A stretch of DNA of 64,000 bases, taken from positions 124,001 to 188,000 of the forward strand of contig OOIN01000028.1 in assembly GCA_900323505.1 (NCBI GenBank), in the 5' to 3' direction. Below are positions 42,044-52,688 of this stretch, in pieces. The notes beneath the pieces are model-generated. The model was given only the letters and a program-made list of their open reading frames with translations. It did no database searches and was not told the DNA's origin. Within the stretch, counting starts at the first letter, position 1. The number at the start of each line of letters is the position of its first letter. The DNA is from Ustilago trichophora (Eukaryota; Basidiomycota; Ustilaginomycetes; Ustilaginales; Ustilaginaceae). Position numbers and translations under genes: made by a program.

Positions 42044-43290
42044 ATGATTCGCTACTATCTGATCGGAGTTTTACTGCTCTCATGCATGGCGATCGCAACC
42101 CCAGGGGATACGCCCCCTGGAAGTTCAGATAGCCAAAAAACCGATGCGGGCTCACGCCCAGATAGCCTCAAAGCCGATAAAGGCTCACGAATCCGTCGTC
42201 CTCCGGAAATCAGCATGTTCCCGATGCAAGCAGGCGATAGCAGGATGCAGTTCATGCCTGCGCAACCTTCTATGGCGGGCAAAGAGGTTGCCGACGATCC
42301 CCTTGTGGACTTGTCGCTATTCGGCTACAAGCAACGCACTGACGATCCTGTCAGCTCGGAGACTGCTGGGCTGAGAACGGATCCCAACGACAATCCTAAG
42401 AAACGACCAAAGTACTACGTTGAACAACCTCACAGTCCCCCCAGGCTCCCCGAAGAGAGCATCCCTGAAGGGTTGAAGAACATGGACGACCATCAGAAGT
42501 TGATTTACAATCTCGATCGTTATCACTTCAGGCTACTTAGCGCCGACGCAAACCTGCAGGGAAAAGATCTCAACTATTTGCGCACCCTTGAAAATAGAGT
42601 TGCCCGCCATCATCAAAGAACTGACAACTTCCTCCGCATCCTTCGAGGTCCACGATTCATGGGCTCCGAACCGGCAAACAATAGACAGCCGCCCACTCAT
42701 CAATCTATCGTGGCAAACATTAGACAGCCACCTCCTCATCAGGCCATCCCGGCAAACATCAGACAGCCGCGCCCTCTTCAATCCATCCCGGCAAACATTA
42801 GACAGTTGCCCCCGAATCCAACCATCCCGGAGAACATCAGACAGCCGTTTCCAGATCCGCCCATCGAGGTCCTGAAACTGCGATCTGAACTCGATAAGTT
42901 GCATATGAGAAATAACAAGATGGTCGACACACTGACATACTTCAGGTTTCAGGATGAGTATGGCCAAGCGAAAGCATACGGGGAAAAGCTTCTTGATATG
43001 TGAGTTCTGTACAAACAAGGAAGGCGGTACTCAACCTCGGGAAAGGTCGCTGACATGAGGATTTTGCACACTGACTCCTGCGTGGAAGAGCGGATCGACA
43101 CGCTCATATTCTCGAGCCACTAGGAGCAAGGAAATGGACTAATGTCAGACGCAAAATATTTTACGAGACGATGCAAGAAAAGGTCACACTAAATTCGATT
43201 CGACTACTCGCGTCACGGTATGAAGAGTACAAAGCACAGATTGAACTCCTCGAAAAGACGCTCGAGGATCACATTAATTCCTTCAAATGA
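42044..43290 (+). CDS. Two-exon secreted effector candidate with internal 13-residue repeats (385 aa)
   Basis: Exon 1 is 42044-42999 and exon 2 is 43089-43290; the 89-nt phase-2 intron is GTGAGT...TGGAAG. The joined frame is 1158 nt. The signal peptide is MIRYYLIGVLLLSCMAIA, then TPGDTPPG and a disordered segment with RIRR at about residues 49-52. VDLSLFG lies at 88-94. A helical part (HQKLIYNLDRYHF...YLRTLENRVARHHQRTDNFLRIL) is followed by five 13-residue ANIRQPxPxxxIP repeats, then LRSELDKLHMRNNKMVDTL. Exon 2 encodes ADRHAHILEPLGARKW...YEEYKAQIELLEKTLEDHI, comparable in length (202 nt) and helix pattern to the last exons of the other cluster genes. It is the intact partner of the pseudogene at 40320. 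Confidence 0.85.
42674..42868 (+). repeat. 39-bp coding minisatellite, five copies
   Basis: Units start at 42674, 42713, 42752, 42791 and 42830. Each encodes about AN(I)RQPxPxxxIP. The copies are diverged, and the frameshifted paralogue at 40320-41349 has none. Confidence 0.9.
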
Positions 43291-43477
43291 TGGTATCCCT
43301 GTCTGCCGTCAACCCTTTCACTTCTCGATCGTCGTTCAACGGTTCATCTTCAAATGTCTATTTCGTCTCACCTCAATTAGTATCTGTCATCTTTGCATCG
43401 TTAAGACTGTAGAGCCAGCTAGACCTCGCTCGAGCGAGGTCTAAGCATGTGCCGTGGTGTGGCAAACGGACACGACG

Positions 43478-43745
43478 TTCTCATCGATTCAAAGCTTTTG
43501 TACGTTTTCGAGATCGAGCTTGAACTGTTACAAAACACACCAGTCCATCTTTATCATTCACCTGCGGCTCTCCACAGTTGATCCTAGCATACCATCTCGG
43601 TGTGTTGATCTCCGCAAAACAGCAATGTCAACCCCTTTCTTTCTCATCAGGCGTGACACGCGGCTATGGTTCTGGCGAGTGTGTGTTGATGGATTCTGTG
43701 CTGGATGGGTATAATTGATGAAGCATGCATAGAGGAAGAACGGAT
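43478..43745 (+). pseudogene. Relic of the 3' end of a multi-module effector gene
   Basis: The plus strand encodes DVLIDSKLLYVFEIELELL, matching NVLIDLKLLHTFEAELGLL at the C terminus of the giant gene (36222-36300). The similarity goes on into its 3' flank: CTCATCAGGCGTG, CTGGATGG and TTGATGAAGCATGCATAGA occur in the same order near 36390-36480. No other coding part of that gene is found here. Confidence 0.7.
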
Positions 43746-43783
43746 TGTTGGCGATGACGGACGATTCGATCTACCCACGCTAT

Positions 43784-44845
43784 TCATGCCTTTTCCTTTT
43801 TCGCTTTTTTCTCTTTCTTCTCTTTCTTTTCTTTCTTCTCTTTCTTCTCTTTCTTCTCCTTCTTCTCTTTCTTCTCTTTCTCCTCTTTCTTATCTTCCTT
43901 GTCATCTTTGCTCTTCTTCTTTTCCTTCTTTTGCTTCTTGTTCTCGGACACGGGTGAAGAGGCGTCGATGCCAATGTCGGCTGCGCGGTCGCGTTTGCGC
44001 TTCTTAAAAGATGTTCCGGATTCCTCTTGCGACGTTGTGCTGGCTTGCTCTGCTTTCCTCTTCTCGTCCTTCTTGGTCGCCTTCACCTCGTCCTTGGCCT
44101 TGGCATCTTTGTCAGACTTGGTTCTCTTCCTGTCCTCCTTGCTCTTCTTAGTCTTGCTGCGATTTGATGCCGAGTCGGAATTCCCGCTGACGATGGAAGA
44201 GGACGATGGGTCCTTTACCTCTTTCAGCTGCTTGCATAGCGCCTTCTTGGCAAGCTTCTTCTCAAGCTTTTCTGCCTCCTTGTTTTGCTTCTTGTCGGAA
44301 CAGGTTTGCGATGACGAAGACGAAGAGACAACGCCTAGGGAAGCGTCGACTTCTGCATCGGATGCTGCAACCACCTCGTCCACCCCAGCCTTGACAGCAG
44401 CAAGGGCCGGAGAGGGCTTAGGTGATTCGATTGTGGGGTCGACACTTGGAACTATGGGCTTGCCACGAACGAAATTGCTCATCAATGTCTTCCTTGCATG
44501 TTCGCGTTTTGCGAGGGATGAAAGCGACATGGTAGCGATTCCAGCTGACCTCTCGCCCATGTTCCAGGATGTACCGCTGCCGGAAGCCTTCGATTTTTCG
44601 AGCGTGGGTGTAGAGGCACCGGACGAAGCGGGTGAGGGACCGATGGAGAGGCTCTTGGCACCTGCAGTGAAGATGCTGTTCCACCAGTCATCTGCACGAT
44701 CTCTGTCCTTGCCGATGCCAGAAAGCGTCTTTTTCTGTGTGATGGCGAGTGGCTTTTTGAGACCTTTACCCGCTTTTCCGTCCAGAGGCACACCGACACC
44801 TTCCCAACCTTGGGAGACGAGGAATGAGGTCGTATTGAGCGGCAT
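43784..44845 (-). CDS. TMA23: TMA23-like G-patch protein, ribosome biogenesis
   Basis: The protein has 353 residues. ATG 44845 is the first start in frame; the frame upstream has no ATG. The N terminus reads FLVSQGWEGVGVPL...GLKKPLAITQKKTLSGIGKDRDRADDWWNSIF, the order (G-patch-like SQGWxxG, then KKPL, then GIGxDRxDADxWW) seen in fungal Tma23, a nucleolar protein tied to 60S/40S assembly. The C-terminal half is a long Lys/Glu-rich charged tail, ending in eight or so KKE repeats encoded by a TTCTCTTTC-type tract at 43795-43900. Basic stretches there would serve as nuclear/nucleolar signals. This gene marks the right border of the effector cluster. The gene name rests on N-terminal motif likeness. 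Confidence 0.72.
   Translation of the reverse strand: MPLNTTSFLVSQGWEGVGVPLDGKAGKGLKKPLAITQKKTLSGIGKDRDRADDWWNSIFTAGAKSLSIGPSPASSGASTPTLEKSKASGSGTSWNMGERSAGIATMSLSSLAKREHARKTLMSNFVRGKPIVPSVDPTIESPKPSPALAAVKAGVDEVVAASDAEVDASLGVVSSSSSSQTCSDKKQNKEAEKLEKKLAKKALCKQLKEVKDPSSSSIVSGNSDSASNRSKTKKSKEDRKRTKSDKDAKAKDEVKATKKDEKRKAEQASTTSQEESGTSFKKRKRDRAADIGIDASSPVSENKKQKKEKKKSKDDKEDKKEEKEKKEKKEKKEKKEKKEKKEKKEKKAKKEKA
43795..43900. repeat. Purine/pyrimidine repeat encoding a KKE tail
   Basis: Near-perfect 9-bp units (plus strand TTCTCTTTC) give the (KKE)n end of the TMA23-like protein. Confidence 0.85.
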
Positions 44846-45409
44846 GGTTCCGTTCACGCTCAATCAAGGAATGGCCGGTCTAGGTAGCGATGATGATGGT
44901 GATGGTGGTGATTGAGGAATGGTGTGACAAAGTGAAAGGAAAGCCTCTTCAGAAAGGCACACAACTCAAAAAAAAGGGGAAATTTCCCAGAAGAAAAAAG
45001 AAAAAGAAAAATGCGAGAGGGTCCTGCAGCTTGAACACTCCGAGTTCCGACATCCGAGGCTGCTGTATGAACCCTTGTGCCTGAACGACCGTGTGGAGAA
45101 TTCGGGTCCAAGAACAACACTTGGCATAACTTCTGAGCTTAATACCTTGACCATCACGACGCTCTTCTTACCATCACACTCTTTGTCTCGACCCGCAGCT
45201 TCACCGAAGCTCTTGGAGGAAGTCAGTGCGATCCATTAGGCGTGAACAACGGGCGCCTCCTGAGATCACCAAGTACACTTCTGCATCCGTCGCTCTTCAA
45301 ACCACCAAGAACGAGGGCCGATGGACTCAGTCAAGTCAATACAGACGTCCTACCGTGATAACACAGGCGCTGTCAGTGTCGGATCCGCTTATTCCCGTGT
45401 TCTTCGACC
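44846..45409. other. Divergent promoter region
   Basis: The region is shared by the TMA23-like gene (minus) and the GPI inositol-deacylase gene (plus). An A-rich stretch lies at 44968-45010. No other gene is seen. Confidence 0.5.
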
Positions 45410-48400
45410 ATGACGCCCATCATTTCCACAACAGCCACACTGAAACGGACTACTCGTCGATCATGGCTGCCTTGGGCCATCCTTGCGGCCTCCTTGGTTT
45501 TGGTCGCATACTCGGTTGACTCGTTCCTGCGTCTTCCACAGCAGCTTGCCACATCACAACAATGCCGTATGTCGAGGATGCGACCGGCCTATGTCGACCA
45601 TACCGCCAATCTCGAGTCATTTTCTCCATCAGGCCTATGGCGCAAGTATCGCCTCTACCTCTATCGCGAACGCGACTTTGAGCCCATGGAGCTGCCGACC
45701 GGTAGTCCTGCTCTCTTCGTACCCGGCAACTCTGGATCCTATGGACAAGTTCGTAGCGTAGCCTCCAGCGCATCGAGGCAGTTTTACAAAGAGAATGGTT
45801 CGGGTGCGCGCAGGGATGAATGGAAAGACGCTCCTCCCGGTGTTGCACACACCGATTGGTACACCATCGACTTTAACGAAGACTTTTCCGCCTTCAGTGG
45901 CTCCACTTTAATAGAGCAGGCCACCTTCATCAACGAGGTCGTCGCCTATCTCTCCAACCGGTATGCAGCACCAGCCACACACAGCTTTGCGGCAGGAGAG
46001 CGCAACACGACCGTCCCCATCTTGGCTCACAGCATGGGCGGCATTGCTGCTCGACTCACCGGGCATTTGCCAAACTACCCTCGCGGCAGTATCGATACCA
46101 TCGTCACGCTCAGCACACCTCACGCCTACCCACCTGTGCCGTTTGACAGGAGCGTAGAATACGTCTATTCGCTCATCAACCAGCCTGTCGTTGTGCCCGA
46201 CTCAGCCGACGCCCAGCAAATACCGCCGCTGCTCATCTCGATCGCAGGCGGCCTGCTCGACACTCAGCTTCCCTCAGATCCCTCGTCGCTTGCTCTGGCA
46301 CGGATAGGCGAGTCGGTCGCCCCTTCGCGCATCTCTACGTACACAGGCTCATTGCCTTCACTTTGGTCTTCGGTCGACCATCTCGCAGTCATGTGGTGCG
46401 ATCAGCTTCGTGAAAAGATTGCACGTGGCTTCCTCCTCGACATGATGGCTTTCGGCCGTGTCTCGGACGAGCGCAGCGCAGGTGGTGTCAGTGGCAAGTC
46501 CAGTGTCTTGCGTCGACGCCGCGAGCTTTGGCGGAGGGCTCTCAGCCTCTTTGACGGCTCTGACGCTGGCAATGGTGACGTAGGACCTCTTGAGCTGATC
46601 GGATCCTCAGACTCACTCTACGATGACGATCGTGAGACCTCTGTTGTCGATGGCGAGTCTCCCTCCATCGAAAGACCAACGTCAGGTCCTGATTCAGCTC
46701 TCTCAACAGATCAAAGCAACCTGGTCTTTCGCGTCCCAGCCAAGCTTGGCGAAGGCGATGAGGACTCGCACGCCTTTGAACTCATCACCAATCTTTGCGT
46801 CGGCTGGAATCCTTCTTCTGGGATGGGCGCACCTATTCCACAGCCCATCGAGCTCGTGGTCCAGATGTGCACCAATAGCCCCCACTCTTTTGATCCTGTT
46901 GGACGAACCAAGACCTCTTGTCAGCTCGTAATGCCTTGGCAATGGGAGCTCATCCCGCCCAGTCTGCTCCCTCGAACTGACATCCTCATGGATACGCCTG
47001 CAGGCCAGATCGACCCAGACATTCCGGAAAACAAGCCGTTCCCGAGTGCGGAAGAGGTCTACCACGTTCCAGGATTCGCTTTTCTCCGACTACGTCTCGA
47101 CGCCAACCTGCTCAAACGACAGCGCGTGGACTGGATCCGTGTTGAGCGCAAGACCGAATCGGGCCTCTTTGTCCATCAAAGGGGGCTCAAGAGCTTTGTT
47201 CGAGGAGGCTGGATGCGCGAAGCGGCCGGGCGCGTGGAAAACCATGGCAGCTCTGTGCTCCTCACTTCCGCAAATGAATCGGCTGTACAACAGCATCACC
47301 AAGACCACGGCCTTGCTACCACTGGTGCTGTTCCGATCGCCTCAGAGTGGACCCTCAAGGGTTTCAGCTCGTCCTTGCTAGCCAGACGCATCGAGATTGT
47401 CCCGAGTCAATGTCTAATTGAGAACTTGGCCATCTACACTCTCCACAGCAACGACGAGACGCAGCACTCCACCGATCCCTCCTTTTCGCCTTTCATGCAC
47501 GTCTCGGATCGTGCAACCGGCGACTCGCGCTGGTATCCCCAGCTTGTATTTTCACAGCTCGTACGCAAGATTCGCGACCACACGTACAAGGGCGAGCCAA
47601 TTTCGTTCCCTCTTTCGCTCCATGGCAATGCACCTTTCATGCCACCTGCTAGGAACAGCGTCGACGACGTCAGGGTGCAACTCTGGTCCGATCAAGCGCT
47701 GCTTCGATCTGTTCCGGGCAAGTCGCTCACGTGCAAGTCGCCGGTCGACTCGATCCGTCTGTCTGTTGATTGGAAGGCTTCCGCTGGCCTCATCCTTCTC
47801 CGCTACCGCTTTTTGATCGCAGCATGGCCTCTTGGTCTGTTCTCAATCTGCATCGGCTTGTCATGGCTCGCATGGGCAACAAAGCCAGACGCAGACCCCT
47901 TCCCATCTCCACTCACCTCGATCATGCAGCCAGCTTTCCGCACACCTCTCTTTGCTCCAAGGATGGATCCGCTCCTCGGCCTTCTGGGATGCCTGACCGG
48001 AGCACTGCTGCTCATCGACAGCCTGCGTCTTGCTTTGTACAGATCCATGTCGATTGCCGACAGTCGGGATCCTAGGTCATCTCTGCTCGGCATGATTCTG
48101 GGATTGGGCGACCACGCCTCTTCCGTGGGTCTGGTGCCATGTTTCTTGGCTGTCTCGTATGCGACTCTGCTCGTCATCGTTTCAGGGATCCAATCAGCTT
48201 TCCGATTAGTGGCAGCTGCTGTGACGCGATTTGGTCTCGGTCGCAAACTCGACTGGGTCGGAGCAGCCACGGCGAGCTCGGATCCGCTCCGATGGAATCG
48301 GCAATCCATGGCTGGTCTAGTGTTGCTCTTGCTCTCCGTGGTGCTGTTTGTGCCTCACCAATTCGTGTTTCTCTGCATGTTCCTCTTGCAGTTGCTCAAT

Positions 48401-49861
48401 ACGTTGCGGGCTCAGCTCGAGCTTCGGTCCGCGTCCGGTGTAGGCCGATCTCAGGAAACTCGCTTCCATCAGCATTTGAGTCTATTTATGATTCTCGTGC
48501 TTCTTCTTCCGCAGAAGGCGAGCTTCCTGGTCACTTGGGTCCGCAATCTGGCTTCGGTGGGTGTCAAGACGCCCAAAACACCCGCGGCGTGGATGGACCA
48601 CAACATCTTGGATGTCGCTCCGATCGTGGTTCTCGTCTGGCTCATGGCAGGCGGACGCATGCTGGAACCACCTCGCACCGGTTTGGAAGCCAAGGCGATC
48701 GGTTTGGGCTTCGGTCTGGTGGGCTGGTACGCGCTGGTCTGGGGAATCAGGTATACTTACCGCACTTACGACGCCTTCAATGCGCTTTGTATTCTCCTTG
48801 CATTCTGTCACTGGCGGTCGAGACGAGGCGGCCACGGCCGTGGATACGGGCGAGACAGTGCTGCCCGTCATGGAAGCAAGAACTCAGACGAGGCAGTAGG
48901 CATGCTCGACGACCACCAGCAGAGCGAGAATGGAGGCGCGATTACGAGCATAGCAAAGTTTGGGCGTGGCCGTCCATCAGAAGAGTACGAGTTGCAAGCT
49001 GGATCTGGCTCGGGACAGCTGCCGATTCACCACCTGACTTTGCCTGCCTCCATAGCCGCCGATCACGGTGAGAGAGCCGACGACATTACCGTGGACCACG
49101 CAACCGACGCGAACAACGAGGCCGAGACAGCAAAACCAAGCTCAGGTGGCGACGAGCTAGACGAGCTTATCGGTGAATATCTTGAAGTTCTTGATCGATA
49201 CCAGCGGGTGAGGAATGCCACGTCAGACGTGTTTGGTCGTGGATATCTCACACTTAGCCGCGCCAAGATGGAGTATGGTGCATCTCGTCTGAGCAGCAAC
49301 TCGTATGACTTGCGCCTGCTTGCCGAAGTTCGAGCGAACATCGTTGGCAACACGTCGGAATTAGCTGGCGGTGACACGCCGACTAGCGCCGCGGCAGGAT
49401 CCAGCAGCATCTTGGTGGAGCGACATCAGCCAGACTACTCACATCTTGTTGTCGAGGATCAAGGAGTGCTGATTGGAGGCGAAGACGCGGAGCAGGATCG
49501 AACAGGGGTCAAGGATATCAACGCAAAGGGATTGCGCCGAAGAACTGGATTAACTGGACTAGGAGAGTCGAGCGAGCGCAAAGAGAAGACTCGGCCAGAC
49601 AACAAGACATCTCCAACAGCAAAAGAGGAGAAGCCGGCTGTCAAAGTGGCCATGCCTGACGCTCTTCTTCAGTTCGGAGGGCTACCCACACCGTCGCTGC
49701 GAAATGCACAGTCGGAGCTGAAGCAGGCTCTTGATCAGATTCTTGGAGTCTCGAAGCGCAAGACTGCCGAAGCTGATGATGGACTTGTCCAACTGGTGTT
49801 CCGACTAGATAGGCTGTCCAAGGCGATTTTGGAGTTGAAGGCTCAAGCAGCGCGGTCTTGA
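45410..49861 (+). CDS. BST1: GPI inositol-deacylase (Bst1/PGAP1 family)
   Basis: The protein has 1483 residues and no intron. An N-terminal membrane segment (about 19-36) precedes the PGAP1-like hydrolase domain. [16 protein letters not shown] (101-116) is the family signature, and [10 protein letters not shown] holds the catalytic Ser at about 208; [10 protein letters not shown] follows. The C-terminal half carries multiple hydrophobic spans (for example around residues 805-830, 855-880, 910-935, 970-1000 and 1035-1050). Bst1/PGAP1 removes the inositol-linked acyl chain of GPI anchors in the ER, which is needed for export of GPI proteins. The last ~330 residues are a charged, probably cytosolic extension ([27 protein letters not shown]...), longer than usual for the family. 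Confidence 0.93.
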   Translation: MTPIISTTATLKRTTRRSWLPWAILAASLVLVAYSVDSFLRLPQQLATSQQCRMSRMRPAYVDHTANLESFSPSGLWRKYRLYLYRERDFEPMELPTGSPALFVPGNSGSYGQVRSVASSASRQFYKENGSGARRDEWKDAPPGVAHTDWYTIDFNEDFSAFSGSTLIEQATFINEVVAYLSNRYAAPATHSFAAGERNTTVPILAHSMGGIAARLTGHLPNYPRGSIDTIVTLSTPHAYPPVPFDRSVEYVYSLINQPVVVPDSADAQQIPPLLISIAGGLLDTQLPSDPSSLALARIGESVAPSRISTYTGSLPSLWSSVDHLAVMWCDQLREKIARGFLLDMMAFGRVSDERSAGGVSGKSSVLRRRRELWRRALSLFDGSDAGNGDVGPLELIGSSDSLYDDDRETSVVDGESPSIERPTSGPDSALSTDQSNLVFRVPAKLGEGDEDSHAFELITNLCVGWNPSSGMGAPIPQPIELVVQMCTNSPHSFDPVGRTKTSCQLVMPWQWELIPPSLLPRTDILMDTPAGQIDPDIPENKPFPSAEEVYHVPGFAFLRLRLDANLLKRQRVDWIRVERKTESGLFVHQRGLKSFVRGGWMREAAGRVENHGSSVLLTSANESAVQQHHQDHGLATTGAVPIASEWTLKGFSSSLLARRIEIVPSQCLIENLAIYTLHSNDETQHSTDPSFSPFMHVSDRATGDSRWYPQLVFSQLVRKIRDHTYKGEPISFPLSLHGNAPFMPPARNSVDDVRVQLWSDQALLRSVPGKSLTCKSPVDSIRLSVDWKASAGLILLRYRFLIAAWPLGLFSICIGLSWLAWATKPDADPFPSPLTSIMQPAFRTPLFAPRMDPLLGLLGCLTGALLLIDSLRLALYRSMSIADSRDPRSSLLGMILGLGDHASSVGLVPCFLAVSYATLLVIVSGIQSAFRLVAAAVTRFGLGRKLDWVGAATASSDPLRWNRQSMAGLVLLLLSVVLFVPHQFVFLCMFLLQLLNTLRAQLELRSASGVGRSQETRFHQHLSLFMILVLLLPQKASFLVTWVRNLASVGVKTPKTPAAWMDHNILDVAPIVVLVWLMAGGRMLEPPRTGLEAKAIGLGFGLVGWYALVWGIRYTYRTYDAFNALCILLAFCHWRSRRGGHGRGYGRDSAARHGSKNSDEAVGMLDDHQQSENGGAITSIAKFGRGRPSEEYELQAGSGSGQLPIHHLTLPASIAADHGERADDITVDHATDANNEAETAKPSSGGDELDELIGEYLEVLDRYQRVRNATSDVFGRGYLTLSRAKMEYGASRLSSNSYDLRLLAEVRANIVGNTSELAGGDTPTSAAAGSSSILVERHQPDYSHLVVEDQGVLIGGEDAEQDRTGVKDINAKGLRRRTGLTGLGESSERKEKTRPDNKTSPTAKEEKPAVKVAMPDALLQFGGLPTPSLRNAQSELKQALDQILGVSKRKTAEADDGLVQLVFRLDRLSKAILELKAQAARS

Positions 49862-50021
49862 CGTTCTTTCGTTGACAGACATGTAGATCACATTGGTTCA
49901 AGAGGACTGGGACTTTAATATGTGCAATTAACAAGGCCAATGCGGTATTTGTGACAGGTATATAATTACATGATGAAGCGAGTTTTATTTCAAAATCCTC
50001 CTGATGATGGGGAGAGAAAGA
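49862..50021. other. Short convergent intergenic spacer
   Basis: 160 bases separate two convergent stops. Confidence 0.5.
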
Positions 50022-51125
50022 TTAGAACTGAGGAAGGGTGACCTTGTCCGATGGGTCGATGAGGTGTTCGAGTGTTTCTACACGAGGCAAGACTGTGCCG
50101 AAGAGGCGATCCCAAACACGGGTTTGTTTGCCGTAGTTGCCTGATTTTTTCCAACCTCTCGAGTGGTGGTTGTCGTGGTCCTCGATGATGAGGTCGACGT
50201 CGAACCTCTTCATGGGTAGCAGGTCGAAGGCGGGGGCGGTACCTGCGATGCGGAGACCAGAGTGGCCGATGAGCTCGATGAAAATGACGTGGGTCCAGCA
50301 GACCATCCAGTCAAAGTAGCTCATGGTGACGAGGGGGCATAGGGTGAAATAGGCGAGAAGGGGGACAAAGACGATGTCGAACCACTCCTGCTCCATGTCG
50401 GCGTAGATGGTGAGGATAGGGGTAGGATGCTTTGCGGTGTGGTGGGTGCGGTGGAACTTCCACAGAGCGTCGGTCTCGTGCATGATGCGGTGGTACCAGT
50501 AGAACCAGAAGTCGACGGCGACGGCGTAAGCAGGGACCATGAGAGGCAACCAGGGCGAGAGGGTGACGGGAGCATCTCGATTGTAGATGACGAGGGTAGC
50601 GGCGAGGGGTCGGAAGAAAGCGGTCATGAGGACCGAGTTGAGAACCTCGCTAACCCTGATGTCGGGAACACCATCGCGCGATGCCTGAGGCTGGAGAAAT
50701 CCTACGTTGGTGGTAATCTTGCGAAGAACGTTGATCAAATTAGACCCGAACAGAGAAACGTAAGTGGCCCAGTACAAGACGTTGACAACAGGGTGGAACG
50801 AGCGTCCAGCCCACTGTGTATACAGATACTGAATTCCGATGGCGGGAAGCACACGCATGGCGATCCAGAGGTGGAGCTGAGCGTTGCTCCATACAGGCAC
50901 CGGATCATCCTTTTCGTGGACTACGGCGGTTGCGTTTTGAGGAATGGGATCGACGCCGGTGAGATGAATGAGCCAGTGGGAGAGACCCCACGACGACTTT
51001 TTCTCCGGTGTGTGCCATGTCGATTTGAGTGGACCTTGCGAAGGGCGGATGGGCTGTGGCGTTCGCTGCTGCTTCTTCTTGGCCGCAGAAGCGGAGGTGG
51101 ATGCTGTGGTAGCGATGGCAGTCAT
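50022..51125 (-). CDS. Sterol-desaturase / fatty-acid-hydroxylase family di-iron enzyme
   Basis: With the start at ATG 51125 the protein has 367 residues. An in-frame ATG at 51275 would add 50 residues, but a TATATAT element (51274-51280) overlaps it, so transcription probably begins below it. The three histidine boxes of the superfamily are HRIMH (212-216), HRTHH (225-229) and HDNHH (317-321), with membrane segments before and between them. The family includes C-5 sterol desaturase, C-4 methyl oxidase (Erg25), Sur2 sphingoid hydroxylase and related enzymes, acting in the ER with cytochrome b5. The substrate cannot be told from this sequence. Confidence 0.88.
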   Translation of the reverse strand: MTAIATTASTSASAAKKKQQRTPQPIRPSQGPLKSTWHTPEKKSSWGLSHWLIHLTGVDPIPQNATAVVHEKDDPVPVWSNAQLHLWIAMRVLPAIGIQYLYTQWAGRSFHPVVNVLYWATYVSLFGSNLINVLRKITTNVGFLQPQASRDGVPDIRVSEVLNSVLMTAFFRPLAATLVIYNRDAPVTLSPWLPLMVPAYAVAVDFWFYWYHRIMHETDALWKFHRTHHTAKHPTPILTIYADMEQEWFDIVFVPLLAYFTLCPLVTMSYFDWMVCWTHVIFIELIGHSGLRIAGTAPAFDLLPMKRFDVDLIIEDHDNHHSRGWKKSGNYGKQTRVWDRLFGTVLPRVETLEHLIDPSDKVTLPQF

Positions 51126-52688
51126 CGTGACCGGCGCGTGAAGAAGTCTTCTTGATCTAGGACTAAGTGCTGATGCTGTAGAAGGTGTCTGTATCGTGAA
51201 TGTAGCTGGTTGGCAACGGAAGCGTGGAAGATGGATGCGGGGAAGGAAAGGGGAATGGAAAGGGTGAGCCGACATATATACCTGTTCACCGAGCGCACAG
51301 ACAACACAGCATGTGAATCACATAGCCACCAAGCAGAAGAGTCTGGATCTTCCAACAGGGACCCATCTTGGGCTTTACAGTACAGTGTATGTGTGTTTGC
51401 GGGGTCAAATGACAGAATGCTGCAACTACAGTATACCATGGCTGAGTTCGACCCCAAGGCACAAGGGGAAGCAGAACATGCAGTAGCGTGAAATGTTTCA
51501 TATGCATCTAACGTGAAAAGGACAGCCAAAAAGGTGGAGAGAGAGGTTTGGAGAAAACGGCAGCCGCAAATCGTTGGAAAAAAAAAAAGGAAATCGGAAA
51601 ATAAAATATTAAAATAAATAAACAAAACAGCTTGGCTGAACTGTGTTTCACAAGACCATGAACTGAATCACTGGCAAATGGCAGCAGCAGTTCGAATGTG
51701 AAATGGCAACCCTCGATGGAATGCATTCTGTACGCAAGCTGTGTTGGCCCCCTTATGCACCGCTCTCCACTCTCTATGCACCATTTTTGGGATCTTGACA
51801 ACCGCAAATGGAAAACATGGAATGATAGCGAGCTTGGGCAGGAGCCGACACTTATCAGTCTGTGCTTTGGCAATGCGGGGGTGGAAAGCTAATTCTCCGA
51901 GAGGTGTCAGAGTCCGAGTTTTCCAGAGCGTCATCGACGTTCATCATTTTTCGAAGTGGTTTGTGCTCCTACAGTACCATTCACAAGGCCAGGCCAGGTT
52001 CTGTATCGCAGAGTCTTGTTACCTTTCACAGCAGCACACTACAGTAAGTGGCAGATTTGTCGTCGCGTGAGAAATGTTTTACTCGCGCGGTGGTATCACA
52101 CGCTTGACCTACAGTATCACAACAAGACTGAATACATCACACACCTTGAACATCTGCCCAGTCAACTGTCCGGCTTCGAGCAGAATGCAGAATAGAGAGA
52201 GGAAAGGCAAGGACAGCAGAGTGAGGTGGAGCCTCGCACACGATGCGCGGCTTGTACGCTCTGCGTGAAACTCTTCTTTGACATTCTGCATTTCTATATG
52301 TGACACACACCTGAACCTGACTTCGTAAATAAAAATAAATAAAAAGTGTCGTGGAAGCTTCTGCAGCATGCCACACTCTGCTTGGTTTGTGAGACGCTGA
52401 AATTGAAATTTTACGCCCTCGTTTACAGCCGCTGCCAAGCGTTTCTGCGCGTGAAAATTGGGCGTTCCCGATTTCCCATCGAAGGTCGATGAGTTCCCGA
52501 TCGTACCGCGCAATCTGACAGCTTACGGCTGACGCCTTTTTGTTAAAGTTTATTTCTTTTGAGCGGAATTCGGATGCGTTTTGGCCTACGGAAAAATTGA
52601 CCGAGCCGACATTTTGCAGACAAAAGTGACACTTTTTTTCTTGCGAGCTTTCCACCCGTAACGACAACCCCATCTGAGACTTTCGAAG
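51126..52688. other. Divergent intergenic region (1.56 kb)
   Basis: It contains several TACAGTA/TACTGTA heptamers (51379, 51428, 51971, 52042, 52110) and A-rich runs near 51579 and 52327. No gene is supported. Confidence 0.45.
51274..51280 (-). promoter_or_regulatory. TATA box overlapping an upstream ATG
   Basis: TATATAT reads straight into the ATG at 51275 on the minus strand. It favours the downstream start at 51125. Confidence 0.5.
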
